A stretch of DNA of 60,000 bases from Nematostella vectensis (taxonomy: Eukaryota; Cnidaria; Anthozoa; Actiniaria; Edwardsiidae). The position numbers were made by a program, and so were the translations under genes. The notes under the pieces are model-generated. The model was given only the letters and a program-made list of their open reading frames with translations. It did not search any database and was not told the origin of the DNA. Below, one piece after another: positions 27,201 to 42,200 of this stretch; the stretch's first letter is position 1, and every line of letters begins with the position of its first letter. The stretch spans positions 2,069,501 through 2,129,500 of the forward strand of contig NC_064043.1 in NCBI RefSeq assembly GCF_932526225.1, given 5' to 3'.

Positions 27201-30200
27201 TTTTCCTACAGAAAGACAGTCTAGTGGAGAGAGAGTCGGGCGGATGGACGGACCTCCTTGGTGTAGTCGTGTTTCCTCTTTATCGGCGGGAGCGGAGCAG
27301 CCTCAGGGGAAGGGGTGTCGGTGATGATCCCCTCCTCGGTTACCCGTCCTTGTTCCCGCTCAGCTGAAACAGAACACAGCGGTGAAGAAGACGTGTCAAA
27401 TGAGAGTCAAGGACTAGTACTTGGAAGGCATCTTACCTTTATTTGCTCGTAGCTTGTCTAAAATGAACGACTCTTTAGAGCAGGCAGTGTGACACTTTGT
27501 GAACTGTGGAAATCATAAAAATCACTACTTAGTTAGTTTTATTTTTTGAGTGAATTGCGGGGAAGTGATGATGACCTGTATTGGTCTCCATACACAGGCT
27601 CTAGGGAAAACGATTCTTGCATAAGCCGTCTTTGTGTTTTTTAAGAATTGGCTCGTAGCTTTCTTGTAATAGCAGGAGCTCATAGAAGGATTGGCCCATC
27701 TTATAACCAAACTTCATACTTTGTTCACCAAGTTCAATCGAAAATATCCCAGCAGCTTCCGTTTGGCAGCTGTTGGAAATGTATATTGCTTTCTCACGTA
27801 TTTCTATTGCTGGGCTGACAAAATGGCGGCTGGCAGACGCATTGTTGCACCGCACCTACTGGAGGCGGAGAGATAATAATTAACATTCACCTCCAACAGA
27901 CTCGTTGGGTTCTTTCCAGGGGTAGCACCTGCGGAAACAGTAAAAAGATAGTTCAAGATGAACCCAAGGAAAGTAACCCTCGTGTCACGTCCTATGTGCA
28001 CGGTAGCACTTCTCTCTTCCCTCCCATAGTGTTGCCCGAAGTACAGACTACTAACGTGTGGGTGGTTTGCTAGCCATCGGTATTCGCGGTAACTTGGACG
28101 CTTTGCTGACGTCGAGAACATCCTGTTGTCTAACAACCTTGCACCGGCCCTAAACACAAACAATTAACGCCAATCACAAACAAGCTAATGAGATATAAAC
28201 ACAAACAATTAACGTCAATCACAAACAAGCTAATGAGATATAAACACAAACACGCTAATGAGATATAAACACAAACAATTAACGTCAATCACAAACAAGC
28301 TAATGAGATATAAATACAAACAAGCTAATGAGAAGTAAACACAAACAATTAACGTCAATCACAAACACGCTAATGAGATATAAACACAAACAAGCTAATG
28401 AGAAGTAAACACAAACACGCTAATGAGATATAAACACAAACAAGCTAATGAGAAATAAACAAGCTAATGGGATATAAACATAAACAAGCTAATGAGAAAT
28501 AAACACAAACACGCTAATGAGATATAAACACAAACAAGCTAATGAGAAATAAACAAGCTAATGGGATATAAACATAAACAAGCTAATGAGAAATAAACAC
28601 AAACACGCTAATGAGATATAAACATAAACAAGCTAATGAGAAATAAACAAGCTAATGGGATATAAACATAAACAAGCTAATGAGAAATAAACACAAACAC
28701 GCTAATGAGATATAAACACAAACAAGCTAATGAGAAATAAACAAGCTAATGGGATATAAACATAAATAATCTAATGAGTTATAAACACAAACAAGCTAAT
28801 TAATCAATATCATTGTGAATGGTTCAAGTAAATAAAAACGAAATAAAAAATATAAACGAAATAGACGAAATATAAACGAAATAAAAAATATAGACGAAAT
28901 AAAAAATATAAAACCAAAACAGTCACAAAATACGCAAACACCCCAGACTAGACCAATGCGTTCCTTCTGATCGTCAGGATTCCTGTGATGAGTAAAGATG
29001 TCACAGGAAACCGTGAGCTTGTTCCAGACCCTATGCTGCCTCACGGTTTACTCCAAGGACAGGAAACCCGGTTAGAATGCAAACCGTGTAGTGCAGTTGG
29101 TTTTAACTCACAGATTTCAAGATGAAGAAGTAAGGAGAATCACTGCTATCCTTTACAATAACAGAATCGCGCCTGCAGAGAAAGGAATTTATCGTCATTT
29201 ATTGAGTAAGGTACAAATACCCAGAACAGCGATTAAATGATGAAAAAGCAAAATAATTAGATAAACTTACGCGAAGTACTTTGTTGTGATGGAGTCCATC
29301 TCTTCTTTGAACTTTTCCATCGGAAAAGATCTGAACAGTTCTATTGATCTACGAGAGACACAATTTTGGAGACATTAAAATCCTCATCCAAAAACGCATA
29401 TTACTGATCTCAAAATCTCTGTATCCAGGTCGCGCTTAAACTTTTTCCCACCACGATTCTGGGAAAAATCAGGGACACGTCGCTATAAAAATGCCCGCAA
29501 TGACCGCTTGATACCAAAGCACGGAGCGCAAGCCACGGGTTTATAGCCTCATAGCCTAGGCCTAATTGGCCGCCCCTACGGTTTTAGAGTGTACATTCGA
29601 TCTTGTTTTGAAGGAGACTACAGGGCCGTAGCAGGGGGTGGGGCACAGGGGGTATGCCCCCCCAATATTTTCGAAATTATAAGGAAATGACCAGAAGGGG
29701 CGTGGCTGTGCCCCCAATATTTTCTTAGTGTTTCTGTATTGTGCCCCCTCCAATATTTTCTTAGTGTTTCTGTATTGTGCCCCCCCAATATTTTCGAACA
29801 TTATAGGGAAATGACCAGAAGGGGCGTGGCTGGACCCCCCAATATTTTCTTAGTGTTTCTGCATTGTGCCCCCCCCCCCAATATTTTCGAATATTATTAG
29901 GAAATGACCAGAAGGGGCGTGGCTGTGCTCCTCAATATTTTCTTAGTGTTTCTGCATTGTGCCCCCCCTCAATATTTTTGAATATTATAAGGAAATGACC
30001 AGAAGGGGCGTGGCTGTGCCCCCCGATATTTTCTTAGTGTTTCTGCATTGTGCCCCCCGAAAATTTTTGAACATTGTAAGGAAATGACCAGAAGGGGCGT
30101 GGCTGTGCCCCCCCCCCCCCAATATTTTCTACCTGTTTTTGTATTCCCCCCCTCCCACACACATCTTACGTGGCCTGCTACGGCTCTGGACTGTGAAACG

Positions 30201-33200
30201 ACGATCGGGCTAATGCTGCAAGTAAAAGCCTGCACACAGGCTACCCACCTTAGGAAATCTGTGGGGAGCCCTTGGTCTGGACTTGTAGTCATAAGATCCA
30301 TGAAATCCTGCGATGAGCATAAAGCAAGCGCTGTTGACTGCCTGCACTAACCCTTCATAAATCAGCGAGTGTTTTACTCCAGAGCCACACAGTGACTATG
30401 TGTGAAATAAGACGTAGGTTTATGTCCAGTAGGTTTATGTCGGCCAATATCGATACTTTTCTTTGGCATGCGTCAAAAAAGCAAGGTTAGAACAGGTTTT
30501 TAAGGGTTTTGGTTAGACTAATACAGTGAAACATGTTGTCCTGGGGACACATAAAGTTACCTTCCTCTCTACTCACCAAGTGGCGGGTAGCCCATTGGTT
30601 ATCTACTAATAAAGAAAGACACCTTCCTCACCTCTCTGTCTAAGACGAGTACCTCCACCGAGCCCTTACATATCAGCGAGTGCTCTCTAGGGATGTTCTC
30701 TTGAATCTCGCGAGGCTGTACAGAACAAAATGAAACACTTGAACATATAGCGACTTTTTGGATTCTCTAAGGGCTGATTTACACGAGTGATATAACGACA
30801 TAGACAAAATAAGCGTAAGAACATAACGAAATGAACTCTAGTGTTAGCAGTGACGACAATCGTTGTCACTTCTGCGTTGCAGCCGCTCCTCGTCGCTCAT
30901 TGGATCAAACTCCAAATAAAAAGATTCTTCCATTAAAACTGCTGTAAGGCCATGTAGGAGTGCACCTGAATAAGCATTCGCACCAAAGCCACTGAGACAC
31001 TCCAATTAACAATGTCGAGGCCATTTTATAGGAGATTTATAGCCCTACCGTATCTTGATGCTAGTAGGTCTAGTTAACATGTGGAACTTTTCGGAGGTTG
31101 CATTAGTAGTCCAGGCGATATGTCTACTTACGTCAGTTGTAGCACCTTGCATCAGCTCCCCAAATGACATCTTAGTTACTCCCGCCGCGAGATTATACAA
31201 ACAGACTTTACTGACTAGGAGACATAAGAAAGCGCAGACCTTACTGACTAGGAGACATAAGAAAGCGCAGACCTTACTGACTAGGAGACATAAGAAAGCG
31301 CACACCTTACTGACTAGGAGACATAAGAAAGCGCAGACCTTACTGACTAGGAGACATAAAAAAACGCAGATCTTACTGACTGGGAGACATAAGAAAGCGC
31401 AGATCTTACTGACTAGGAGACGTAAGAAAGCGCAGATCTTACTGACTAGGAGACATAAGAAAGCGCAGACCTTACTGACTAAGAGACGTAAGAAAGCGCA
31501 GACCTTACTGACTAGGAGACGTAAGAAAGCGCAGACCTTACTGACTAGGAGACATAAGAAAGCGCAGACCTTACTGACTAGGAGACATAAGAAAGCGCAG
31601 ATCTTACTGACTAGGAGACATAAGAAAGCGCAGATCTTACTGACTAGGGGACGTAAGAAAGCGCAGATCTTACTGACTAGGAGACATAAGAAAGCGCAGA
31701 CCTTACTGACTAGGAGACATAAGAAAGCGCAGACCTTACTGACTAGGAGACATAAGAAAGCGCAGACCTTACTGACTAGGAGACATAAGAAAGCGCAGAT
31801 CTTACTGACTAGGAGACATAAGAAAGCACAGATCTTACTGACTGGGAGACATAAGAAAGCGCAGACCTTACTGACTAGGAGACATAAAAAAGCGCAGATC
31901 TTACTGACTAGGAGACATAAGAAAGCGCAGATCTTACTGACTAGGAGACATAAGAAAGCGCAGACCTTACTGACTGGGAGACATAAGAAAGCGCAGATCT
32001 TACTGACTGGGAGACATAAGAAAGCGCAGACCTTACTGACTAGGAGACATAAGAAAGCGCAGACCTTACTGAATAGGAGAAATAAGAAAGCGCAGATCTT
32101 ACTGACTAGGAGACATAAGAAAGCGCAGATCTTACTGACTAGGAGACATAAGAAAGCGCAGACCTTACTGACTAGGAGACATAAGAAAGCGCAGATCTTA
32201 CTGACTGGGAGACATAAGAAAGCGCAAATCTTACTGACTAGGAGACATAAGAAAGCGCAGATCTTACTGACTGGGAGACATAAGAAAGCGCAGATCTTAC
32301 TGACTATGATACATAAGAAAGCGCAGACCTTACTGACTAGGAGACATAAGAAAGCGCAGACCTTACTGACTAGGAGACATAAGAAAGCGCAGACCTTACT
32401 GACTAGGAGACATAAGAAAGCGCAGATCTTACTGACTAGGAGACATAAGAAAGCACAGATCTTACTGACTGGGAGACATAAGAAAGCGCAGACCTTACTG
32501 ACTAGGAGACATAAGAAAGCGCAGATCTTACTGACTAGGAGACATAAGAAAGCGCAGATCTTACTGACTGGGAGACATAAGAAAGCGCAGACCTTACTGA
32601 CTAGGAGACATAAGAAAGCGCAGATCTTACTGACTAGGAGACATAAGAAAGCGCAGATCTTACTGACTAGGCGACATAAGAAAGCGCAGACCTTACTGAC
32701 TAGGAGACATAAGAAAGCGCAGATCTTACTGACTAGGAGACATAAGAAAGCGCAGACCTTACTGACTGGGAGACATAAGAAAGCGCAGATCTTACTGACT
32801 ATGATACATAAGAAAGCGCAGATCTTGATGACTAGGAGACATAAGAAAGCGCAGATCTTACTGACTAGGAGACATAAGAAAGCGCAGATCTTACTGACTG
32901 GGAGACATAAGAAAGCGCAGATCTTACTGACTATGATACATAAGAAAGCGCAGATCTTACTGACTAGGAGACGTAAGAAAGCGCAGACCTTACTGACTGG
33001 GAGACATAAGAGAGCGCAGATCTTACTGACTAGGAGACATAAGAAAGCGCAGACTTTACTGACTAGGAGACATAAGAAAGCGCAGATCTTACTGACTGGG
33101 AGACATAAGAAAGCGCAGATCTTACTGACTAGGAGACATAAGAAAGCGCAGACCTTACTGACTAGGAGACATAAGAAAGCGCAGACCTTACTGACTAGGA

Positions 33201-36200
33201 GACATAAGAAAGCGCAGACCTTACTGACTAGGAGACATAAGAAAGCGCAGATCTTACTGACTAGGAGACATAAGAAAGCGCAGACCTTACTGACTAGGAG
33301 ACATAAGAAAGCGCAGACCTTACTGACTGGGAGACATAAGAAAGCGCAGATCTTACTGACTAGGAGACATAAGAAAGCGCAGATTTTACTGACTAGGAGA
33401 CATAAGAAAGCGCAGACCTTACTGACTAGGAGACATAAGAAAGCGCAGATCTTACTGACTATGATACATAAGAAAGCGCAGACCTTACTGACTAGGAGAC
33501 GTAAGAAAGCGCAGACCTTACTGACTGGGAGACATAAGAGAGCGCAGATCTTACTGACTAGGAGACATAAGAAAGCGCAGATCTTACTGACTAGGAGACA
33601 TAAGAAAGCGCAGATCTTACTGACTAGGAGACGTAAGAAAGCGCAGATCTTACTGACTAGGAGACATAAGAAAGCGCAGACCTTACTGACTAGGAGACAT
33701 AAGAAAGCGCAGATCTTACTGACTAGGCGACATAAGAAAGCGCAGATCTTACTGACTGGGAGACATAAGAAAGCGCAGATCTTACTGACTGGGAGACATA
33801 AGAAAGCGCAGATCTTACTGACTAGGAGACATAAGAAAGCGCAGATCTTACTGACTGGGAGACATAAGAAAGCGCAGACCTTACTGACTAGGAGACATAA
33901 GAAAGCGCAGATCTTACTGAATGGGAGACATAAGAAAGCGCAGATCTTACTGACTGGGAGACATAAGAAAGCGCAGACCTTACTGACTAGGAGACATAAG
34001 AAAGCACAGACCTTACTGACTAGGAGACATAAGAAAGCGCAGACCTTACTGACTAGGAGACATAAGAAAGCGCAGATCTTACTGACTGGGAGACATAAGA
34101 AAGCGCAGATCTTACTGACTAGGAGACATAAGAAAGCGCAGATCTTACTGACTAGGAGACATAAGAAAGCGCAGATCTTACTGACTAGGCGACATAAGAA
34201 AGCGCAGACCTTACTGACTAGGAGACATAAGAAAGCGCAGATCTTACTGACTAGGAGACATAAGAAAGCGCAGACCTTACTGACTGGGAGACATAAGAAA
34301 GCGCAGATCTTACTGACTATGATACATAAGAAAGCGCAGATCTTGATGACTAGGAGACATAAGAAAGCGCAGATCTTACTGACTAGGAGACATAAGAAAG
34401 CGCAGATCTTACTGACTGGGAGACATAAGAAAGCGCAGATCTTACTGACTATGATACATAAGAAAGCGCAGATCTTACTGACTAGGAGACGTAAGAAAGC
34501 GCAGACCTTACTGACTGGGAGACATAAGAGAGCGCAGATCTTACTGACTAGGAGACATAAGAAAGCGCAGACTTTACTGACTAGGAGACATAAGAAAGCG
34601 CAGATCTTACTGACTGGGAGACATAAGAAAGCGCAGATCTTACTGACTAGGAGACATAAGAAAGCGCAGACCTTACTGACTAGGAGACATAAGAAAGCGC
34701 AGACCTTACTGACTAGGAGACATAAGAAAGCGCAGACCTTACTGACTAGGAGACATAAGAAAGCGCAGATCTTACTGACTAGGAGACATAAGAAAGCGCA
34801 GACCTTACTGACTAGGAGACATAAGAAAGCGCAGACCTTACTGACTGGGAGACATAAGAAAGCGCAGATCTTACTGACTAGGAGACATAAGAAAGCGCAG
34901 ATTTTACTGACTAGGAGACATAAGAAAGCGCAGACCTTACTGACTAGGAGACATAAGAAAGCGCAGATCTTACTGACTATGATACATAAGAAAGCGCAGA
35001 CCTTACTGACTAGGAGACGTAAGAAAGCGCAGACCTTACTGACTGGGAGACATAAGAGAGCGCAGATCTTACTGACTAGGAGACATAAGAAAGCGCAGAT
35101 CTTACTGACTAGGAGACATAAGAAAGCGCAGATCTTACTGACTAGGAGACGTAAGAAAGCGCAGATCTTACTGACTAGGAGACATAAGAAAGCGCAGACC
35201 TTACTGACTAGGAGACATAAGAAAGCGCAGATCTTACTGACTAGGCGACATAAGAAAGCGCAGATCTTACTGACTGGGAGACATAAGAAAGCGCAGATCT
35301 TACTGACTGGGAGACATAAGAAAGCGCAGACCTTACTGACTAGGAGACATAAGAAAGCGCAGACCTTACTGACTGGGAGACATAAGAAAGCGCAGATCTT
35401 ACTGACTATGATACATAAGAAAGCGCAGATCTTACTGACTAGGAGACATAAGAAAGCGCAGATCTTACTGACTAGGAGACATAAGAAAGCGCAGATCTTA
35501 CTGACTATGATACATAAGAAAGCGCAGACCTTACTGACTAGGAGACATAAGAAAGCGCAGATCTTACTGAATGGGAGACATAAGAAAGCGCAGATCTTAC
35601 TGACTGGGAGACATAAGAAAGCGCAGACCTTACTGACTAGGAGACATAAGAAAGCACAGACCTTACTGACTAGGAGACATAAGAAAGCGCAGACCTTACT
35701 GACTAGGAGACATAAGAAAGCGCAGATCTTACTGACTGGGAGACATAAGAAAGCGCAGATCTTACTGACTAGGAGACATAAGAAAGCGCAGACCTTACTG
35801 ACTAGGAGACATAAAAAAGCGCAGATCTTACTGACTGGGAGACATAAGAAAGCGCAGATCTTACTGACTAGGAGACATAAGAAAGCGCAGATCTTACTGA
35901 CTGGGAGACATAAGAAAGCGCAGATCTTACTGACTATGATACATAAGAAAGCGCAGACCTTACTGACTAGGAGACATAAGAAAGCGCAGATCTTACTGAC
36001 TGGGAGACATAAGAAAGCGCAGATCTTACTGACTATGATACATAAGAAAGCGCAGATCTTACTGACTAGGAGACGTAAGAAAGCGCAGACCTTACTGACT
36101 GGGAGACATAAGAGAGCGCAGATCTTACTGACTAGGAGACATAAGAAAGCGCAGACCTTACTGACTAGGAGACATAAGAAAGCGCAGATCTTACTGACTG

Positions 36201-39200
36201 GGAGACATAAGAAAGCGCAGATCTTACTGACTAGGAGACATAAGAAAGCGCAGACCTTACTGACTAGGAGACATAAGAAAGCGCAGACCTTACTGACTAG
36301 GAGACATAAGAAAGCGCAGACCTTACTGACTAGGAGACATAAGAAAGCGCAGATCTTACTGACTAGGAGACATAAGAAAGCGCAGACCTTACTGACTAGG
36401 AGACATAAGAAAGCGCAGACCTTACTGACTGGGCGACATAAGAAAGCGCAGATCTTACTGACTAGGAGACATAAGAAAGCGAAGCGCAGATCTTACTGAC
36501 TAGGAGACATAAGAAAGCGCAGATTTTACTGACTAGGAGACATAAGAAAGCGCAGACCTTACTGACTAGGAGACATAAGAAAGCGCAGATCTTACTGACT
36601 AGGAGACATAAGAAAGCAGAAAGCGCAGACCTTACTGACTAGGAGACATAAGAAAGCGCAGACCTTACTGACTAGGAGACATAAGAAAGCGCAGACCTTA
36701 CTGACTAGGAGACATAAGAAAGCGCAGATCTTACTGACTAGGCGACATAAGAAAGCGCAGATCTTACTGACTGGGAGACATAAGAAAGCGCAGATCTTAC
36801 TGACTGGGAGACATAAGAAAGCGCAGACCTTACTGACTAGGAGACATAAGAAAGCGCAGACCTTACTGACTGGGAGACATAAGAAAGCGCAGATCTTACT
36901 GACTATGATACATAAGAAAGCGCAGATCTTACTGACTAGGAGACATAAGAAAGCGCAGATCTTACTGACTAGGAGACATAAGAAAGGGCAGATCTTACTG
37001 ACTGGGAGACATAAGAAAGCGCAGACCTTACTGACTAGGAGACATAAGAAAGCGCAGACCTTACTGACTAGGAGACATAAGAAAGCGCAGATCTTACTGA
37101 ATGGGAGACATAAGAAAGCGCAGATCTTACTGACTGGGAGACATAAGAAAGCGCAGACCTTACTGACTAGGAGACATAAGAAAGCACAGATCTTACTGAC
37201 TAGGAGACATAAGAAAGCGCAGACCTTACTGACTGGGAGACATAAGAAAGCGCAGATCTTACATAATAATAATAATAATAATAATCTTTATTGAGGAGAG
37301 CTTTTTCATTTAAAATGATTTTCAAAAAGGACCTCGACTTATAAATAATAACAATAATCTATAAAAAATATATGGAAAAAAAATTAAGAGAAAAAAAATA
37401 TATTGTTGATATATCGTTACATTAAAAAATACTATGATAAAAAATACCTAGGTTAAAAATTGAGAAATACTGCGTTTAAAAGTACAAATATTTGTGCATC
37501 TCTTAATGTCCTGGCTAAGTGAGTTAAAATCCTTGACTGCATGGTACTCAGTTCTTTGTTTGCCCCAGTTTCTTTTCACACTAGGGAGCCTAATATTACA
37601 TTTGTTTCTGGTATTATAATTATGTTGATCTTCGAGTTTTAACAGATCCATTTCATGCTCTACGAGACCATTTAAACATTTAAAGACATATACACATCTT
37701 CTAAGAAAACGCCTCTTTTCTAGAGGTAACCACTTAAGTTTGGCTAAAGCGTCTGTTGCCGACGAGTACAGTGGTCTATCAAGTATTATTTTTGCAGCCT
37801 TGTTCTGGAGGATTTGTAAATTTGACATGATAGTGACATTATGCTTATCGCCCCAAACTAAATCTGCATATTCGAAAAGGGGCAGAACTAGACTATTATA
37901 ATAAAGAAGTCTAGCTCTAAAAGGCAATAAATGCTTAATGCGCCTTAGAAGACCGAGTCTTTGGTTGATTTTGCCAGATAAATATTCAACATGCTCTGAC
38001 CATGTCAAGTCGGAAGATATGAATACTCCAAGATATTTGAAATTACTCACATTAGATACATTGTAATTTGAAATCGACACAGAAAGTTTGATTTTACTCT
38101 CTAGTTTCCTGTTGCTGCCTAAGAGCATACATTTCGTCTTTTCCAAATTTAGTGTTAGCTTGTGATCGTCCATCCATTTAGCAACGGCCAAAAGATCTTG
38201 ATTGAGGTTATCGCTCAACTGCTTAGAGGAAGAACCATAACAGTAGATCACAGTATCATCCGCATAAAGAGAGGCACAGCAGGACTCCAAAACATCGGGC
38301 AAGCTGTTTATGTAGATGACAAACAGCAACGGGCCCAAGATGCTTCCTTGGGGCACCCCGTGAGTGACTGGAAGTTCCTCGGACAATGAATTACCGCAAC
38401 ATATGCGCTGTGTTCTGCTGGCCAGATAAGAACGGAACCATGCCAGGGGGTTTCCAGATAGACCGATCTCAGTTAATTTCTGCAACATGATTTCATGGTC
38501 CACTGTGTCAAAGGCCTTTGTTAGATCGATAAACACGGCCCCACACAGCTTACCCTGTTCCATATTCAACAGAACCTCGTCGACAAATGATGACAACGCA
38601 GATACCGTAGATAGACCCTTTCTGAAACCAAACTGCTTGCTCGAGAGTAAACCATTGGAGACCAAAAATTGATACAATTGTGAGTGTATTGCTCTTTCTA
38701 GGATCTTGCTAAGTGTAGGTAGAATAGAAATCGGTCTGTAGTTGGATGCATTTGTTCGTTCGCCTGACTTAAACAATGCTGTAATTTTTGAACACTTCCA
38801 CAGCTTCGGGAATTTACCTGAGCGAATCGATAAATTTAACATGTTGGTAATAGAAGGAGCGATTGTGCGAGCAGAGTTCTTTAACAATCTAGCACTGATT
38901 TTATCCAGCCCAATGGCTTTGTTAACTTTCAGTTGTAAAAGCTGCTCGAGCACAAAAGATTCGTTTAGTTCAATCAGTTGGAATTGGCACGTTTGATTTA
39001 AAACCGAGCTCTGATTTGATTTGCATGTGGTGAACTTGTCAGCCAGGCGTTGTCCAATGGAAGCAAAAAAGCAGTTCATTGCAGTCGCAATAGAACTAGG
39101 CGTTATGTGTTGAATATTATCAGTAATGATGCATTGAATAGATTCCGAAGTTGATTTACGATTACAAGCTTCATTTACTGCTTTCCAGATTTTACCGGAG

Positions 39201-42200
39201 TCCCCTTTCGATTTCTCGATCATATCGCAATAATACTTCGACTTTGAAGATTTCACCAGTTTGTTAACCTTGTTCCGCAAATTTCTGTATGTTTTCCAAT
39301 GGCGCTCTGTGTTTAATTTCCGCGCTATCCGGTGAGCGATGTCGCGTTCTTTCATTGATTCACTGATTTGATTATTCATCCAAGGAATTGGTGTTCCCTT
39401 GACACGCTGCCGTTTGATTGGTGCGTGGTCATCCGCAACTTCCAAAAACAATTGATTCCAAGTCAACAAGGCGTCATCAATATCATCCATACTATTAACT
39501 ATGTGCCAGGGGACATTCCTTAGATCATCATTAAATGAATCAGCGTCAAAATTCTTATAAGAACGATATTCAAGCATTCTTGGTTTAGCTTTAGTAAAAA
39601 CGCCTGCCTTGATGACGCAAAAAACCAAGTAGTGATCGCTGAGGGGAACCGGTACAACGCCCGAAATTGCGATACGATGCTCTTTATTGACAAAGATCAA
39701 GTCAATAAGGGTCCGGGAGGTGTCAGTTATACGCGTCGGCTCCTTCACCAACTGAGTGAAATGGAATGTGCGTGCAAAATTAAGCAGTTTTTGCTTATCA
39801 CTTTTCGGTAATTTTGAATTTGGCATCAAATTTGCATTTAGGTCACCTAAAATGACGACGTCCGATTTATCTAGGTCAATAGCTGGCATACTATCTTGGA
39901 GAGATGAAATGAACGATGTTAAGTCAGCATCTGGTGCTCTATATGCGCTGCAAATGAGTGTTGGCTTGCATTTTTCACGGATCAATTCAATCCATAAACA
40001 TTCCTGACCACCAGTGTTGATATCATTTCGCAATCGAAAAGCCAAATCATCCCTCACAAAAGTAGCAACTCCACCATATCCCTCTTTAGTTCCAGATCGA
40101 TCTCGCCTAGCACAAACAAAACCAGGAAGATTAATTTCTGCATCGGCTGTTTGGCTATCCAACCATGTCTCGGATAAAGTTAGAACGTCTATTGTTCTGC
40201 TGTCAATTCCTTCAAGGCGCAGAGAGTCCGTCTTGTTAATGAGACTCCGAATATTCAAGTGAGCAATCTTGAGACCTCGGGTGTTTTTGATATCATTTAA
40301 AGCCAGGTAGCCAGGATTTGACTCAATATCACCAGCCAGGGCAATAAGGGCCAGGGCAAAGCAGGCACGATGAAAGAGCTTACAAAACATTACGCATTTA
40401 AGCGGTCCATTGAGCTCTTTAACTTTGGTCGAGGTCTTCTGATGGAATGAAGTACTTGCAATTACAGCCCTGCAACTTGTCTGTGATATAAAATAAATGT
40501 CTCTGTCGTTGAGAAGAGTGTTCTCCCTTACATAAGAAGGCTTATCACTATTGAAAACCATATATATACAGAGAAACAGACACAAATTTGTAGAGAGCCT
40601 AAAATTGCGCCACACCGCCATGCCTGTTACAAACACACTTACTGACTAGGAGACATAAGAAAGCGCAGACCTTACTGACTAGGAGACATAAGAAAGCGCA
40701 GATCTTACTGACTAGGAGACATAAGAAAGCACAGATCTTACTGACTAGAAGACATAAGAAAGCGCAGTTCTTACTGACTAGGAGACATAAGAAAGCGCAG
40801 ACCTTACTGACTAGGAGACATAAGAAAGCGCAGACCTTACTGACTGGGAGACATAAGAAAGCGCAGATCTTACTGACTATGATACATAAGAAAGCGCAGA
40901 TCTTACTGACTAGGAGACATAAGAAAGCGCAGATCTTACTGACTAGGAGACATAAGAAAGCGCAGATCTTACTGACTGGGAGACATAAGAAAGCGCAGAC
41001 CTTACTGACTAGGAGACATAAGAAAGCGCAGATCTTACTGAATGGGAGACATAAGAAAGCGCAGATCTTACTGACTGGGAGACATAAGAAAGCGCAGACC
41101 TTACTGACTAGGAGACATAAGAAAGCACAGATCTTACTGACTAGGAGACATAAGAAAGCGCAGACCTTACTGACTGGGAGACATAAGAAAGCGCAGACCT
41201 TACTGACTAGGAGACATAAGAAAGCGCAGACCTTACTGACTAGGAGACATAAGAAAGCGCAGACCTTACTGACTAGGAGACATAAGAAAGCGCAGACCTT
41301 ACTGACTAGGAGACATAAGAAAGCGCAGATCTTACTGACTAGGAGACATAAGAAAGCACAGATCTTACTGACTGGGAGACATAAGAAAGCGCAGACCTTA
41401 CTGACTAGGAGACATAAGAAAGCGCAGATCTTACTGACTAGGAGACATAAGAAAGCGCAGATCTTAGTGACTAGGAGACATAAGAAAGCGCAGACCTTAC
41501 TGACTAGGAGACATAAGATAGCACAGATCTTACTGACTAGGCGACATAAGAAAGCGCAGACCTTACTGACTAGGAGACATAAGAAAGCGCAGATCTTACT
41601 GACTATGATACATAAGAAAGCGCAGATCTTAGTGACTAGGAGACATAAGAAAGCGCAGACCTTACTGACTAGGAGACATAAGAAAGCGCAGATCTTACTG
41701 ACTAGGCGACATAAGAAAGCGCAGATCTTACTGACTGGGAGACATAAGAAAGCGCAGATCTTACTGACTGGGAGACATAAGAAAGCGCAGACCTTACTGA
41801 CTAGGAGACATAAGAAAGCGCAGACCTTACTGACTGGGAGACATAAGAAAGCGCAGACATTACTGACTAGGAGACGTAAGAAAGCGCAGATCTTACTGAC
41901 TAGGAGACATAAGAAAGCGCAGATCTTACTGACTAGGAGACATAAGAAAGCGCAGACCTTACTGACTAGGAGACATAAGAAAGCGCAGATCTTACTGACT
42001 GGGATACATAAGAAAGCGCAGACCTTACTGACTAGGAGACGTAAGAAAGCGCAGACCTTACTGACTGGGAGACATAAGAAAGCGCAGACCTTACTGACTA
42101 GGAGACGTAAGAAAGCGCAGACCTTACTGACTGGGAGACATAAGAAAGCGCAGATCTTACTGACTAGGAGACATAAGAAAGCGCAGACCTTACTGACTAG

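Noticed and set aside
28950-29044. Candidate exon (HRVWNKLTVSCDIFTHHRN)
   Set aside because: The exon 28149-28056 joins the exon 29172-29112 in phase and gives FILKSGRCKVVRQQ, the expected cyclic-nucleotide-domain continuation, so no exon is needed here.
30870-30915. Candidate CNBD2-like exon (FDPMSDEERLQRRSDN)
   Set aside because: The flanking exons 31214-31132 and 30715-30632 join directly in phase 0, and this segment lacks a good donor.
31055-36499. An 1814-codon plus-strand open frame (RRHKKAQTLLT repeats), and similar long frames at 40879-42471, 47170-48822 and 51105-53165
   Set aside because: They arise from a 33-bp satellite whose length is divisible by three. They lie antisense within an intron, have no splice or start context and no non-repeat domain.
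38162-39000. Short plus-strand frames over the LINE
   Set aside because: Antisense shadows of the reverse-transcriptase coding frame.
40622-40636. LINE ORF start at GTG (40636)
   Set aside because: GTG is not a normal nuclear start in animals. The first ATG, at 40621, is used instead.
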